DNA of 64,000 nucleotides from DATLZU01 sp035573855 (lineage in GTDB: Bacteria > Nitrospirota > Nitrospiria > Nitrospirales > Nitrospiraceae): the NCBI GenBank assembly GCA_035573855.1, contig DATLZU010000043.1:52141-116140 (forward strand), written 5' to 3'. The notes beneath the pieces were generated by a model that worked only from the letters and a program-made list of their open reading frames with translations, did no database searches and was not told the DNA's origin. Positions 27,317-36,167 of this stretch are shown here, one piece after another (positions within the stretch are counted from its first letter, which is position 1; every line of letters starts with the position of its first letter). The position numbers were made by a program, and so were the translations under genes.

Positions 27317-28093
27317 ATGCCCTTGCTGAAGACACCTGCCATCACCCTCAAGAGCCGCAAGTGGGGCGAAGCGGATCGTGTTGTCACCTTTTATACCCTT
27401 CGGCTCGGCAAAGTGCGGGGTATCGCGCGCGGCGCGCGGCGGCTCAAGAGTCGATTCGGCGCCGCGCTGGAACCGTTCGTGTCCTGCGACTTGAACGTGT
27501 TCGAGAAGGCCGGCGATCCTCTCTTCCGCATCTCGCAAGTCGATATCCGGGAGCCGTTCACGGCCCTGCGGGAAGACCTGACGCTCATGTCGGCCGCTGC
27601 GCGGATGGTGAATCTGGTCGCCGCGATCACGCCGGAAGGCGATCCGGACCCGCGGATCTTCGACGCGTTGGCCGATGGCTTGCGGTCGCTGGAACATAGT
27701 CGCGATGCTCCGCTCACAGCGCTGCTGTTTCAAATTCGCGTGCTCGGACTTACAGGGTTTAAGCCGCAGATCGATCAGTGTTCCGCCTGCGGAAACACCC
27801 GGATGACCGGCGAGCCGCAATTCTCTCCGGCCGCTGGGGGAGTGATCTGCACTCTGTGCGCCAGACGGCAACCGACCCGCTGCCTTCCGCTCTCGCCCGG
27901 AAGCCTTGCGCTCATGCGACATGCGCTCCGCTGGTCGCCGGCCGTCCTTGATCGCCTGAGAGCCACCGGTCGGATCCGGACCGAGTTGGAAACCGCCATC
28001 GAGACCTACGTCACGACCGTCACGGGCAAACGGCTCCCGCCGATCGATTTTCTCGCCGTCGAGGATTCGTCAGTCTACGGTCCTCCGCGCTGA
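27317..28093 (+). CDS. recO: DNA repair protein RecO
   Basis: A 258-residue recombination mediator that helps load RecA in the RecFOR pathway. The N-terminal OB fold reads TPAITLKSRKWGEADRVVTFYTLRLGKVRGIARGARR, and a helical domain follows. A four-Cys zinc site is present (CSACG near 154-158 and CTLCARR about 30 residues on). Length is normal. It stands alone within the accessory patch. Confidence 0.92.
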   Translation: MPLLKTPAITLKSRKWGEADRVVTFYTLRLGKVRGIARGARRLKSRFGAALEPFVSCDLNVFEKAGDPLFRISQVDIREPFTALREDLTLMSAAARMVNLVAAITPEGDPDPRIFDALADGLRSLEHSRDAPLTALLFQIRVLGLTGFKPQIDQCSACGNTRMTGEPQFSPAAGGVICTLCARRQPTRCLPLSPGSLALMRHALRWSPAVLDRLRATGRIRTELETAIETYVTTVTGKRLPPIDFLAVEDSSVYGPPR

Positions 28094-28186
28094 CTCCTTG
28101 TTTTTGCCCCCCAGAACGTTCCCACGCGGCACGCACAGACCGCAGCTTTCTCACCGTCGCAGGTCGACCTAACGCACGTTGTCGAT

Positions 28187-28621
28187 TCATGTGCGCGCGG
28201 CTTTCAGCGCATCCTTCACGATGTTCGTCTTGTACAGCAGACCACGGTAATAACCGGCACCATGGAGGGTTATAGAGCTTGTTGAGCGCCAGGAGCCGTT
28301 TGCCATTACAAATCGCCACATACTTCCGCAGGGCGCGGCGGTAGCTATCCACAGCGTGAGGGAGTTCGCGTTCGGAACACCTCGCCTTAGGAGTCCTTGA
28401 TTGATGGCGCCCAGCACGGCGAGGTACGCCGTGCCTAGCGCTTGGCGGACTGGTGTCCGGTCGAGGTAGGGATCATCCTCGATCGGCACGTGTTTGAGAA
28501 GATCACCGGCGTGATGAAAAACCGAAAAGCTTCTTCTGCATCGCGTCCTCTTACCACAGCAGAGGTCATCTCCGTATAGCCTTTGAGCATTGCTGAACCA
28601 GCTGAAACAACGCTTTCTCAA
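28187..28621 (-). pseudogene. DUF5618-like protein, frameshifted
   Basis: One frame gives LLKHVPIEDDPYLDRTPVRQ, then ALGTAYLAVLGAINQGLLRRGV; the expected continuation SYRRALRKYVAICNGKRLLALNKLYN is in a second frame; the ending HGAGYYRGLLYKTNIVKDALKAA returns to the first. Together these match DUF5618, a small helical family of unknown function. Two compensating indels interrupt it, so a full product is not expected. The N-terminus upstream of the DLLKHV block is not recognisable. Confidence 0.6.
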
Positions 28622-28911
28622 CGACGCAAAGCAACTCGGTGGGAAGAAGACCGGCCTTGTCGGCGTGATCTTCTTTTGGTACAGTCTTTCAAATCATGAC
28701 ACACCTCTTCAGTAAAGGCTTCTTGGGAGCAGAATTCTATTTGGGGTTCGATGGGCCGACCGACGCTAAGCCGGTGCTGTTGCGGTCAGGGTTAGCACTG
28801 GTGGTCATGGGTGTCGCCTCGATGACCTAGGGGCTGCACCGAAGTCCGCGCTGCGGAACACATGACGGGTTTGCGCGGAGAAGAGCACGTTGGCCTGTAA
28901 GCAGGTGACAC
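28622..28911. other. Intergenic region without a recognised gene
   Basis: A 45-codon frame at 28696-28830 (MTHLFSKGFLGAEFYLGFDG...) has no ribosome-binding site and no known relative. Nothing else was seen. Confidence 0.35.
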
Positions 28912-29280
28912 GTGAAGAGCCATGAGCGATCTGCACCTCTTGAACCCCAGGACATGGGGTGGGTCGACAAGGGTGTGCTCGGCATCGTCTGGAGCGATGG
29001 CCACAAGGGCGTGTACCCGGTCCGTTACTTGCGCCAGCACTGTCCTTGCGCGGCATGCACGGATGAATGGACCGGCGAGCTGCGCCTCAAGCCTGACGAT
29101 GTCCCGCTGTTGATCATGCTGCAGGACGTCGAACCGGTCGGGCGATACGCCTTGCGATTCAAGTGGAGCGACGGGCATGACACCGGCATCTATTCGTATA
29201 CGTTTCTGCGCCGAATCTGCCAGTGCGACGTGTGCCAGCCGGTCAAACCGGAGCAACCGAAGAGCCGGCGATTGCTCTGA
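28912..29280 (+). CDS. DUF971 protein
   Basis: A 122-residue protein with the DUF971 pattern: LGIVWSDGHKGVYPVRYLRQHCPCAAC, then LQDVEPVGRYALRFKWSDGHDTGIYSYTFLRRIC. The domain also forms the N-terminus of gamma-butyrobetaine hydroxylase, and the stand-alone form is associated with iron-sulfur biology in some bacteria. Extra Cys residues (CPCAAC, CQCDVC) could bind metal. The GTG start follows AGGTGA. Its stop overlaps the glgA start (TGATG), so the two are probably coupled. Confidence 0.85.
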   Translation: MKSHERSAPLEPQDMGWVDKGVLGIVWSDGHKGVYPVRYLRQHCPCAACTDEWTGELRLKPDDVPLLIMLQDVEPVGRYALRFKWSDGHDTGIYSYTFLRRICQCDVCQPVKPEQPKSRRLL

Positions 29281-30824
29281 TGGCGCTCTCTCCTCGCGAC
29301 TCCCAGCCGTTGAAGATTCTGATGGCCTCCTCGGAGGCAGTTCCGTTCGCCAAGACCGGCGGACTGGCCGATGTGGCCGGCGCGCTGCCGCTGGAACTGG
29401 CGCGGTTGGGCCATGACGTGCGCCTGGTCATCCCCCGCTACAGCGCGCTCGATCGGAGCGGGTATCGGTTTGCCGACTACGCGCGCATCACAGTGCCGTC
29501 ACCCTCCGGTTCTGTCGACGCTTTGGTGGAACGAACCGAACTGTTCCCGCCGAATCCCAACGCCCGCACATCCGTCCCGGTGTTTGCCGTCCGGCACGAC
29601 CCCTTTTTCTTCCGACCCGGCCTGTACCAGGAACGGGGAGTCGACTATCCGGACAATCTGGAGCGGTTCAGCTTCTTCTCGCGCGCGGTCCTAGAGCTGT
29701 TGATCGCGTTTCAGCGCGCCGACGGCTGGAAGCCCGATCTGCTCCATTTGCACGATTGGCAGACGGCCCTCTGTGCGGTGTACTTGCGCACGCTGTACGC
29801 CGGACGGCCTGAAGTCGCCGGGGTGCGCTCGATTTTGACTCTGCACAATGTCGCCTATCAGGGACTCTTTCCCGGTGAGCGTTTTGCGGAGACCGGACTG
29901 CCTGTCGCACTGTTCACTCCGGCCGGTCTGGAATTTTACGGCTCGCTGAATGTCTTGAAGGGCGGCATCCTCTTCGCGGATTTTCTGACGACGGTAAGCC
30001 CAACGTACAGCCGTGAGATTCAGACCCCCGAATTCGGCTTCGGACTCGAGGGGGTGTTGGCGCAGTGCAAGGATCGTTTGATCGGCGTGGTCAACGGCGT
30101 TGACATCGAAGTGTGGAATCCCGCTGCTGACCAGCTGATCCCCGCGCGGTATTCAGCCGCCGATCTTTCTGGGAAGTCGACCTGCAAACGCGCGCTCCAG
30201 CATGAACTGGATCTCTCGGCTGACAACGTACCCCTGTTGGCGATGGTTTCCCGTCTGACCGGACAAAAAGGCCTGGATCTGCTCTTGAGCATCGTCCCTG
30301 AACTGATGGAGCTAAACCTGCAACTGGCCGTGCTGGGAACGGGAGATCCGGAGTACGAAGCCGAACTACGGTCGCTTCAGGCCAAATTTCCTCGAAAGAT
30401 CGGCGTGCGCATCGGCTTTGACGAAGGGCTCGCACATCGGATTGAAGCCGGAGCGGACATGTTTGTGATGCCGTCGCGATACGAACCCTGCGGCTTAAGT
30501 CAGCTTTACAGCTTGCGATACGGGACGGTCCCTATCGTGCGCCGAACCGGCGGCCTTGCGGATACCGTGGTTCCGTATTCCCCTCTCGCGCTGCGTGAGC
30601 GGCGGGCAACGGGGTTCATGTTCGGAGAAGCGACACCGCACGCGCTGCTGACGGCGATCTGTTTGGCGCTGTGTGTATATCAAGACCGCGAAGCCTGGCG
30701 TTCGCTCATCGAGGCCGGAATGACTGCGGATGTATCGTGGACCGGATCAGCCCAAGCTTATGTCGAGCTGTACCGCAGGGTAGCGAAAGCCGGAACGCCG
30801 GTTGAAAGAGCCGCTGGGCAGTAG
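29280..30824 (+). CDS. glgA: Glycogen synthase
   Basis: A 514-residue GT5 enzyme that extends alpha-1,4-glucan from ADP-glucose. KTGGLADVAGALP near residues 25-37 is the ADP-glucose-binding signature. HLHDWQTAL, VYLRTLYAG, LTLHNVAYQG and the C-terminal MVSRLTGQKGLDLL, MPSRYEPCGLSQLYSLRYGTVPIVRRTGGLADTV are all present. Length is slightly above the usual 480. The ATG at 29280 overlaps the stop of the DUF971 gene; the frame's extension upstream to 29223 lies inside that gene. Confidence 0.95.
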   Translation: MALSPRDSQPLKILMASSEAVPFAKTGGLADVAGALPLELARLGHDVRLVIPRYSALDRSGYRFADYARITVPSPSGSVDALVERTELFPPNPNARTSVPVFAVRHDPFFFRPGLYQERGVDYPDNLERFSFFSRAVLELLIAFQRADGWKPDLLHLHDWQTALCAVYLRTLYAGRPEVAGVRSILTLHNVAYQGLFPGERFAETGLPVALFTPAGLEFYGSLNVLKGGILFADFLTTVSPTYSREIQTPEFGFGLEGVLAQCKDRLIGVVNGVDIEVWNPAADQLIPARYSAADLSGKSTCKRALQHELDLSADNVPLLAMVSRLTGQKGLDLLLSIVPELMELNLQLAVLGTGDPEYEAELRSLQAKFPRKIGVRIGFDEGLAHRIEAGADMFVMPSRYEPCGLSQLYSLRYGTVPIVRRTGGLADTVVPYSPLALRERRATGFMFGEATPHALLTAICLALCVYQDREAWRSLIEAGMTADVSWTGSAQAYVELYRRVAKAGTPVERAAGQ

Positions 30825-30882
30825 GAACTGACAAGGAGAGGGAGCTTCTGGAGACTGATCGTCGAAGATGACCGATCAGGAT

Positions 30883-31374
30883 TCACCGCGCCGAAGCTTG
30901 CAGTCCGAGATCCACGGCTGCCAACCCGACCTTGGCCTGTGACACGTAGTAGGCGTATTCAGGTTGCGGGTGGTTCTTGATCACGTGATAAAACATTTCG
31001 AACGCGATGTCGTTCTTGCCGACCGAGAGGGCGAGATTTCCGGTATAAATCGCGCAAGCTGCGGCCATCGCCTTGACATCCACTGCCAACCGCGGTCGGG
31101 GTTCGGACACCAACCGCTCAAAGCGCCCGGGCAAGGGAAGCACGAAGCCGTCCCTAACGGTGAGGGCTTGGGCTGTCCGGATCAACCTGCCCGCCTCATC
31201 CCGCATTATCTCCACGTCGGTCCCCGATTTGCAGCGGGTATAGCCTTGCCACAAATCCATAAAGCGACCATTGTCGACATATGCGGGCTTGGTGCCGGGA
31301 CCGAGAGCCTGGCAACTGCTCAGTAAGACGATCCCGATGATTCCTGCGAAGGACTGAAGGAGAAACCGCTTCAT
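30883..31374 (-). CDS. Lipoprotein of unknown function
   Basis: A 163-residue protein with a lipoprotein signal (SFAGIIGIVLLSSC, lipid on the Cys followed by Gln). The mature part has a DLWQGYTRCKSGTDVEIM segment and a C-terminal helical stretch (AIYTGNLALSVGKNDIAFEMF) resembling a TPR-like repeat. I do not recognise the family. It is convergent with glgA. Confidence 0.65.
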   Translation of the reverse strand: MKRFLLQSFAGIIGIVLLSSCQALGPGTKPAYVDNGRFMDLWQGYTRCKSGTDVEIMRDEAGRLIRTAQALTVRDGFVLPLPGRFERLVSEPRPRLAVDVKAMAAACAIYTGNLALSVGKNDIAFEMFYHVIKNHPQPEYAYYVSQAKVGLAAVDLGLQASAR

Positions 31375-31694
31375 AAAGCAGAACCTTTGTTATGGATTGT
31401 CCATCATCAAGACAAGCTAAAAAGGATAGCAATGACCGCGCCAACAGTTAAACCAACGAACTCATTGATTCACCGCGATTTTTCCAACTTACTCCAATGT
31501 GATTCTTCGTTGCCGTCTCAAATGTCCAACGCCTGTTGGGTTTTTACAACAAGCCTTGACAAGCAGTTGGCTCATCCGGAATTAGGAAGAAAATGAAAAT
31601 CGCTCTTTCCCTCACCCCCCCTTCAGTTGGGGAGAGGGGTAGGAATGAAGCTGTTGCTGTTGGCTATCGGCTGCCGGCTGTTTCCGTAGGATGG
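31375..31694. other. Intergenic region with a G/C-rich hairpin
   Basis: About 320 bases. A hairpin is formed by CCCTCACCCC at 31609-31618 and GGGGAGAGGG at 31629-31638 (one mismatch in ten). It lies about 57 bases after the LuxR-type gene's stop and may help end that transcript, or be a dispersed palindromic repeat: a similar C/G-rich palindrome lies near 26827-26848. No gene seen. Confidence 0.35.
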
Positions 31695-32309
31695 CTATGC
31701 GCGGAAGATCTGAGCAAGAATCCCGGTCCTTGTGGTTGCGTTGGTCTTGCGCATGATGTGTTTAATGTGTTCTTTGACTGTTTGCTCGGTAATCTGCAGC
31801 GCGTTGGCGATTTCTTTGTTCGTCCATCCCTTGGCTAGGTGCTCCACAACGGCCTGTTCGCGATTCGTCAGTTGAAAACGCTCCTTGGCCTGTTCGGTGC
31901 TCACGTTTTGCCGACGCCCGACTTCCTCCATGGTGATGACCAGACGCGCCTGCTGAATTCCCCCCCGATCGGGGAGTCCGAAACCTCTCAATAAGACCTG
32001 CTGCTTGGCGTTACCGGCCAGACGTTTCAATTCGAACTGCTCCCAGTCCTTGGCCTCCGTCCGGACCTGCAAGGCCTTGACGATTTCGGCGCACAGCTCC
32101 GTCAGCGCGGTCGGGAGCACTCCATGGGCCGCTTTGGCGTTCCCGCCAGTCGTATTCTCGGCCGCATTAATTTGACGGCACAACTCCGCAGCCTGCCGGT
32201 TCATATGGAGCAGTTGCATAGAGGAGGAAAGCACGATGATTCCGGGACCCGAGCGTTGTTCGGCAATCGCTTCGACGCGGTCGGAAGAATCAGTCAGTGA
32301 GTCGTTCAT
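31695..32309 (-). CDS. LuxR-type transcription regulator with PAS-like sensor
   Basis: A 204-residue protein. The N-terminal half (GPGIIVLSSSMQLLHMNRQAAELC) looks like a PAS domain; the C-terminal half is a GerE/LuxR helix-turn-helix (LTNREQAVVEHLAKGWTNKEIANALQITEQTVKEHIKHIMRKTNA). No receiver domain is present, so it senses a ligand or partner rather than being a classic response regulator. It is divergent from the PilZ gene at the head of the exopolysaccharide locus and may regulate it; that is inference. Confidence 0.85.
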   Translation of the reverse strand: MNDSLTDSSDRVEAIAEQRSGPGIIVLSSSMQLLHMNRQAAELCRQINAAENTTGGNAKAAHGVLPTALTELCAEIVKALQVRTEAKDWEQFELKRLAGNAKQQVLLRGFGLPDRGGIQQARLVITMEEVGRRQNVSTEQAKERFQLTNREQAVVEHLAKGWTNKEIANALQITEQTVKEHIKHIMRKTNATTRTGILAQIFRA

Positions 32310-32749
32310 GGCTCATCGCACAACAAGTGCTCAATCGATGTGAAGGAAACGAGTAATCGAGTTCCGTTGAGTAAGGTGGAGCAAATTTAGAAATGGAGAT
32401 GGCCGATCGTACATAACCCTTTCGAGGGAGTCAACACCCGCCTTTCGATCTTTGAAGCCTACATCGTCGGTATTGTGGCTTCAGAGAGAGTCTTCTATAG
32501 TCTCCCTCCAAGATTTTCTTTTCCAGACAGCGCGATTCTACACCGGCGATCAAGAACAGTCGAGCAATCGAACCGTTTCGGTCATAGCGGCCCTGGGGGG
32601 AATTGGACACGGGGCTCAGCAAAGCCGAGAAAAAAACCACCGCTGTCCGTGGATTGTGAGCGATATCGGGTCCCGGCATGAACCACAATCCACGGACGCA
32701 GCAAGGCACATGGAGAAGCTCCACACAATTCCATCCAGGAGGGATGACC
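32310..32749. other. Divergent regulatory region
   Basis: About 440 bases between the LuxR-type gene and the PilZ gene. It holds the 14-bp inverted repeat listed separately and must carry promoters in both directions. I could not pick a reliable -35/-10 pair, and no sigma54 TGGC-N8-TGC element was found. Confidence 0.4.
32645..32697 (+). promoter_or_regulatory. 14-bp perfect inverted repeat before the PilZ gene
   Basis: GTCCGTGGATTGTG at 32645-32658 and its exact complement at 32684-32697 surround a 25-base spacer that holds the palindrome CGATATCG (32661-32668). It ends 52 bases before the chosen PilZ start. It could be a regulator's paired operator or a stable stem in the mRNA leader. Confidence 0.5.
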
Positions 32750-33097
32750 GTGGTTCCGAACGAGTGGGAGTGGCCTATTGTGGAAAGTCACCAAAAGCAT
32801 AGTGAGCGGGTCGCGCTGCTGCGCCCGATTCCCTACGAAATGACGGCGCCGGTGGGTGAACCGGTTCCGGTAATTCGCCAAGGGAAAGCCCTGTCGGTCA
32901 ACATCAGCAGCGGGGGAATGCTGGTGCTCATGGACCATGCGCCGCCGGTGGAACAGGTGCTGAAAGTGTACGTGCCGACGCCGATCACGCCGGCCGAGGT
33001 GCCGACGCTGGCGGAGGTGCGTTGGACGCGTCGGCTGCCGTTCGGAAAGGTCAACGGCAATGGACCTTATTTCGTCGGGCTGAAGTTCATGTTCTGA
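32750..33097 (+). CDS. PilZ-domain protein
   Basis: A 115-residue protein, probably a c-di-GMP effector. The Arg-rich N-terminal part (HSERVALLRPIPYEM) and LSVNISSGGML (the N/D-x-S-x-x-G motif) are the PilZ binding signatures, followed by the barrel strands VEQVLKVYVPTP and LAEVRWTRRLP. The GTG at 32750 is preferred because AGGAGGG lies 6 bases upstream; the ATG at 32744 directly abuts that site. Its place at the head of a polysaccharide locus suggests c-di-GMP control of export or synthesis. Confidence 0.8.
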   Translation: MVPNEWEWPIVESHQKHSERVALLRPIPYEMTAPVGEPVPVIRQGKALSVNISSGGMLVLMDHAPPVEQVLKVYVPTPITPAEVPTLAEVRWTRRLPFGKVNGNGPYFVGLKFMF

Positions 33098-33222
33098 GGT
33101 TTGGTTTTTGTCTGTAGAGCTTATTCAGACCGAGAGACATTTTGGTCATGGTGTGATCAGTTTGAACGGTGAAAGGCAAAAGAATGAAAGTCTCCGCTCA
33201 TTGCACCAATAGGAGTCACACA

Positions 33223-33900
33223 ATGAAACCCGTTCAACGGCTTATCCTGATGGGGTTCTTTGTTCTGGTATGGAGTGGCCCTGCACACGAACAGGTGTGC
33301 GCTGCATCGTTGGGACAAAATCCATCGTCGGAGGGGCAATCAGCCAACCAGTTCGCCGAGAAATCTTCGCTCATCGTCACGCCTGATTACATCATAGGAC
33401 CGGAAGACGTCCTGGAGATCACAGTTTGGAAAAACGCTGATCTGTCGAAATCCGTTCAGGTGAGACCGGATGGACGAATCTCGATGCCGCTTATCGGCGA
33501 CGTTTCGGCCGTTGGCAGAACCACCTCGCAGTTGACCGCAGACATCGCGAATCGACTCAAGGCCTTTATGGAAAACCCGGTCGTATCCATCGTGGTGAAT
33601 CAGGTCAACAGTTACCTGATTTATGTTCTGGGCGAAGTCAAGACGCCAGGCCGGTACCCATTGAAAAGCAAGACCACGCTGCTGCAAGCCATCACGCTCG
33701 CCGGCGGTTTTACCCCTGTGGCAGCACGGAACAAAATCGTCGTTTTTCGATTCGGAAGAGACGGCGAAGGGTTGATCAAAATCAAAGCTAGTTACGACGA
33801 CATTGTGTTGCGTGATGGCACCAATCAGAACATCGAACTCAAACCGGGCGACCAGATCGTGATCCCATCCGAAACGATGGTGGTCATACCGGAGCGCTGA
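33223..33900 (+). CDS. Polysaccharide export protein, Wza family (first)
   Basis: A 225-residue exported protein. A signal peptide (LILMGFFVLVWSGPAHEQVCAA) precedes a Poly_export domain (YIIGPEDVLEITVWKNADLSKSVQVRPDG, ISMPLIGDVSAVGRT) and a SLBB domain (YVLGEVKTPGRYPLKSKTTLLQAITLAGGFT). Wza-type proteins form the outer-membrane or periplasmic exit for polysaccharide. The ATG at 33223 follows TAGGAG by 7 bases. The Cys in VCAAS could be a lipobox but is not typical. A close paralog follows. Confidence 0.9.
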   Translation: MKPVQRLILMGFFVLVWSGPAHEQVCAASLGQNPSSEGQSANQFAEKSSLIVTPDYIIGPEDVLEITVWKNADLSKSVQVRPDGRISMPLIGDVSAVGRTTSQLTADIANRLKAFMENPVVSIVVNQVNSYLIYVLGEVKTPGRYPLKSKTTLLQAITLAGGFTPVAARNKIVVFRFGRDGEGLIKIKASYDDIVLRDGTNQNIELKPGDQIVIPSETMVVIPER

Positions 33901-33960
33901 AACTTGCATCCCCGTAGGTTGCCCGACGACTCGCATCCATTGTTCAAAGCGCGTGGAAGC

Positions 33961-34596
33961 ATGGTGAACGATACTCTTACGTGCAGCCGAAGCATCCCGA
34001 TCGTTCGAGCCGCGGCCGCAATCCTGATCATGGTGAGCGTATGGGGGATCGTCGGCTGCGCCGCTGAACAGAAATATCAGGTTGAATATGAGCCGCCGTC
34101 GTCATTCTTGCTCGGTCCTGAAGACGTTCTGACCGTGACGGTCTGGAGGAACCAGGATCTCTCGAGGGAAGTCGTCGTCAGGCCTGACGGCATGATTTCG
34201 ATGCCGCTTATCGGCGACGTGCCAGCAGCGGGAGTGTCCACCGACGTGCTTGCAAAACGGATCGCTGAGCGGTTGGTCGAATACATGGGCAATCCTACGG
34301 TCTCCGTGCAGGTCAAAGAGGTGAAAAGCTATTACATCTACGTGGTCGGGGAAGTGACGAAACCGGGCAAATACCCGCTGCAATCCTATGCCACAGTGCT
34401 TCAAGGCATCTCGCTCGCGAACGGATTCACTCCGTTTGCTTCGAAAAACAAGATGCACGTCGTCCGTATGGTGAGGAACGGGACAGGTCGCATGGAAGAA
34501 GTCCGGATTCCAGTTGGCTATGACGATTTAGTAGCGGGCAAGAGCAAAGTAGGAAATTTTATTCTCCGATCAGGTGACACGATTGTGGTGCCATAG
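33961..34596 (+). CDS. Polysaccharide export lipoprotein, Wza family (second)
   Basis: A 211-residue paralog of the preceding gene: LGPEDVLTVTVWRNQDLSREVVVRPDGMISMPLIGDVPAAGV and VVGEVTKPGKYPLQSYATVLQGISLANGFT. It has a proper lipoprotein signal (ILIMVSVWGIVGC). The two copies may form a mixed channel or serve different steps. The start is uncertain (ATG 33961 or GTG 33964, behind GGAAG). It overlaps the next gene by 23 bases if that starts at 34574. Confidence 0.88.
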   Translation: MVNDTLTCSRSIPIVRAAAAILIMVSVWGIVGCAAEQKYQVEYEPPSSFLLGPEDVLTVTVWRNQDLSREVVVRPDGMISMPLIGDVPAAGVSTDVLAKRIAERLVEYMGNPTVSVQVKEVKSYYIYVVGEVTKPGKYPLQSYATVLQGISLANGFTPFASKNKMHVVRMVRNGTGRMEEVRIPVGYDDLVAGKSKVGNFILRSGDTIVVP

Positions 34597-36163
34597 CGGA
34601 TCGATCAGGCAGCGACGGCACCTGATCTGGGTATGGGGAATGATGACGATCTTCGGAAATGCAACGACCATATCCGCGGGTGAACCGATGCTTCCGGGAG
34701 CGACATTCCTGAACCCACTTTCTTTTCAAGGGACGGATTCATCGGTCCAATCGCGCTGGATGCCCCGGACATCCGGAGACGAAGCGTCTCCGCAGGTCTG
34801 GCGCATATTGGAAGGAGTCATCGATCAAGGACCAGACCAGTTCCACAACCAGTATGGAGTGCCCAGTCCGGGAGGGGCTTTGCAGGGAATTCCTCTCACA
34901 ACCGGCGTCTTAGGCGGGTTGAGCATGCTGCCGGCCATAGTGCCCTCTGTTTCCATCGCTCAACGCTACGATACGAATGTATTTAACACGCCGCGAATCG
35001 CGGGGCTCGAAAGAGACGATTTCGTGACCACCCTTTCTCCCCAGGTAGCTCTTATTCCTCACACCGGAGGACTCGTTAGAGGAAGCTTGCAGCTTGGTGG
35101 CATAGCGGAATACTACGCAAAACATCCCCAGTTGAACTATATCGGAGGCAACGTCGGCGGATTTCTGGATTTGACGCGCCTGGTTCAACAAGCCGTGCCA
35201 CGGATGACGTTGCTGGTTTCGGATTCATTCACGTACACCCCGCAGCCGCCGGCGTTCTTGGCTGGTGGAGCAGTCAACGCAGCGGGCGATCCGGCTGACC
35301 AGGACCCGGCCAGTGCGTTTGCGAGAGGGCTTCAGATTCAGCGTGTCAACACAATCACAAATTCGGCTTCGGTCGTGAGCACTTACGCCGTGACGCCTGC
35401 GCTCAGTCTATACATGAACGCGACCCATGCGTTTCAACGGTATGGAGCGACGCCGGGGGCACCAGCAATGGCCAGCCTCGTCAGTACCGATTCTCGGTCT
35501 TTTTCGGCTGGTCCCCAAATCAGTCTCTCTCCAAACGAAACAATCCGCATCCTGCTTACCCATAACCGAACTGATTTCCTTAGCGGTCAAATCAGCGAAT
35601 TTCCCCCCTACTTTGAGACCAACGGAGGGCTGATCGCCTATCGACGACCACTGTTTACACCAGCGGTCATCGGATTCGTGTCCGCCTCGGTCCAGGAAGT
35701 CATACCGAGCCATAGTCTCCAATATACCGGAAACGCGTCCATCACCTGGACTCGGTTCCCTGATATGATCTCCCTCAGCTACTCACGGCAGGTCTCTCCG
35801 AATTTTCTCGCAGTAGGCGCGCCGGTCACAACTGACCTCGTGAGCCTCGGTGTCACACGCACCTTAGGTCCGAGGCTGTCCGCAAGCGTAGCCGCAAATT
35901 ACGCAAGAAGCCAGTCGATTGGTGCCGCCTTACCAGAAGGCGTCCCTAATGCACCCCCAGAGTTTTCGTTCGATTCGTACCTCGCCAGCGCCTCGTTCAT
36001 TTACAGGGCGGCCCCTGGCTTCCTCATTTCGGGCAACTATCTGTATTCGTTCTTTCAATCAAAAGGTCTGACGCCTGCCGGTGGTGTTATTGGCGTCACT
36101 GGAGAGCAGATCACGTTCGACAGGCACATGATCCTTCTCCAACTTCAAAAAGTCTGGTTTTAA
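34574..36163 (+). CDS. Outer-membrane beta-barrel protein of an EPS locus
   Basis: A 529-residue protein with an N-terminal signal-like stretch (RRHLIWVWGMMTIFGNATTISAG) and many alternating amphipathic strands (YDTNVF, SVSIAQRY, ASVVSTYAVTPALSLYMNAT, SISWT-like patterns), ending in Phe after VWF. This resembles the PEP-CTERM-associated barrel family (TIGR03016-like) seen beside Wza and Wzc in exosortase-type EPS loci. It probably helps polysaccharide cross the outer membrane. The GTG start at 34574 is uncertain; an ATG at 34640 would shorten the signal peptide. Confidence 0.7.
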   Translation: MTRLWCHSGSIRQRRHLIWVWGMMTIFGNATTISAGEPMLPGATFLNPLSFQGTDSSVQSRWMPRTSGDEASPQVWRILEGVIDQGPDQFHNQYGVPSPGGALQGIPLTTGVLGGLSMLPAIVPSVSIAQRYDTNVFNTPRIAGLERDDFVTTLSPQVALIPHTGGLVRGSLQLGGIAEYYAKHPQLNYIGGNVGGFLDLTRLVQQAVPRMTLLVSDSFTYTPQPPAFLAGGAVNAAGDPADQDPASAFARGLQIQRVNTITNSASVVSTYAVTPALSLYMNATHAFQRYGATPGAPAMASLVSTDSRSFSAGPQISLSPNETIRILLTHNRTDFLSGQISEFPPYFETNGGLIAYRRPLFTPAVIGFVSASVQEVIPSHSLQYTGNASITWTRFPDMISLSYSRQVSPNFLAVGAPVTTDLVSLGVTRTLGPRLSASVAANYARSQSIGAALPEGVPNAPPEFSFDSYLASASFIYRAAPGFLISGNYLYSFFQSKGLTPAGGVIGVTGEQITFDRHMILLQLQKVWF

Positions 36164-36167
36164 GCCC

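Noticed and set aside
28696..28830. 45-codon plus-strand frame
   Set aside because: No ribosome-binding site and no recognisable protein.
31387..31596. 69-codon plus-strand frame
   Set aside because: Low-complexity reading without a start signal, convergent with nothing; not protein-like.
32310..32749. Sigma54 promoter for the EPS locus
   Set aside because: I looked for a TGGCAC-N5-TTGC element because related EPS loci use sigma54 regulators, but none of the near matches kept both GG and GC.
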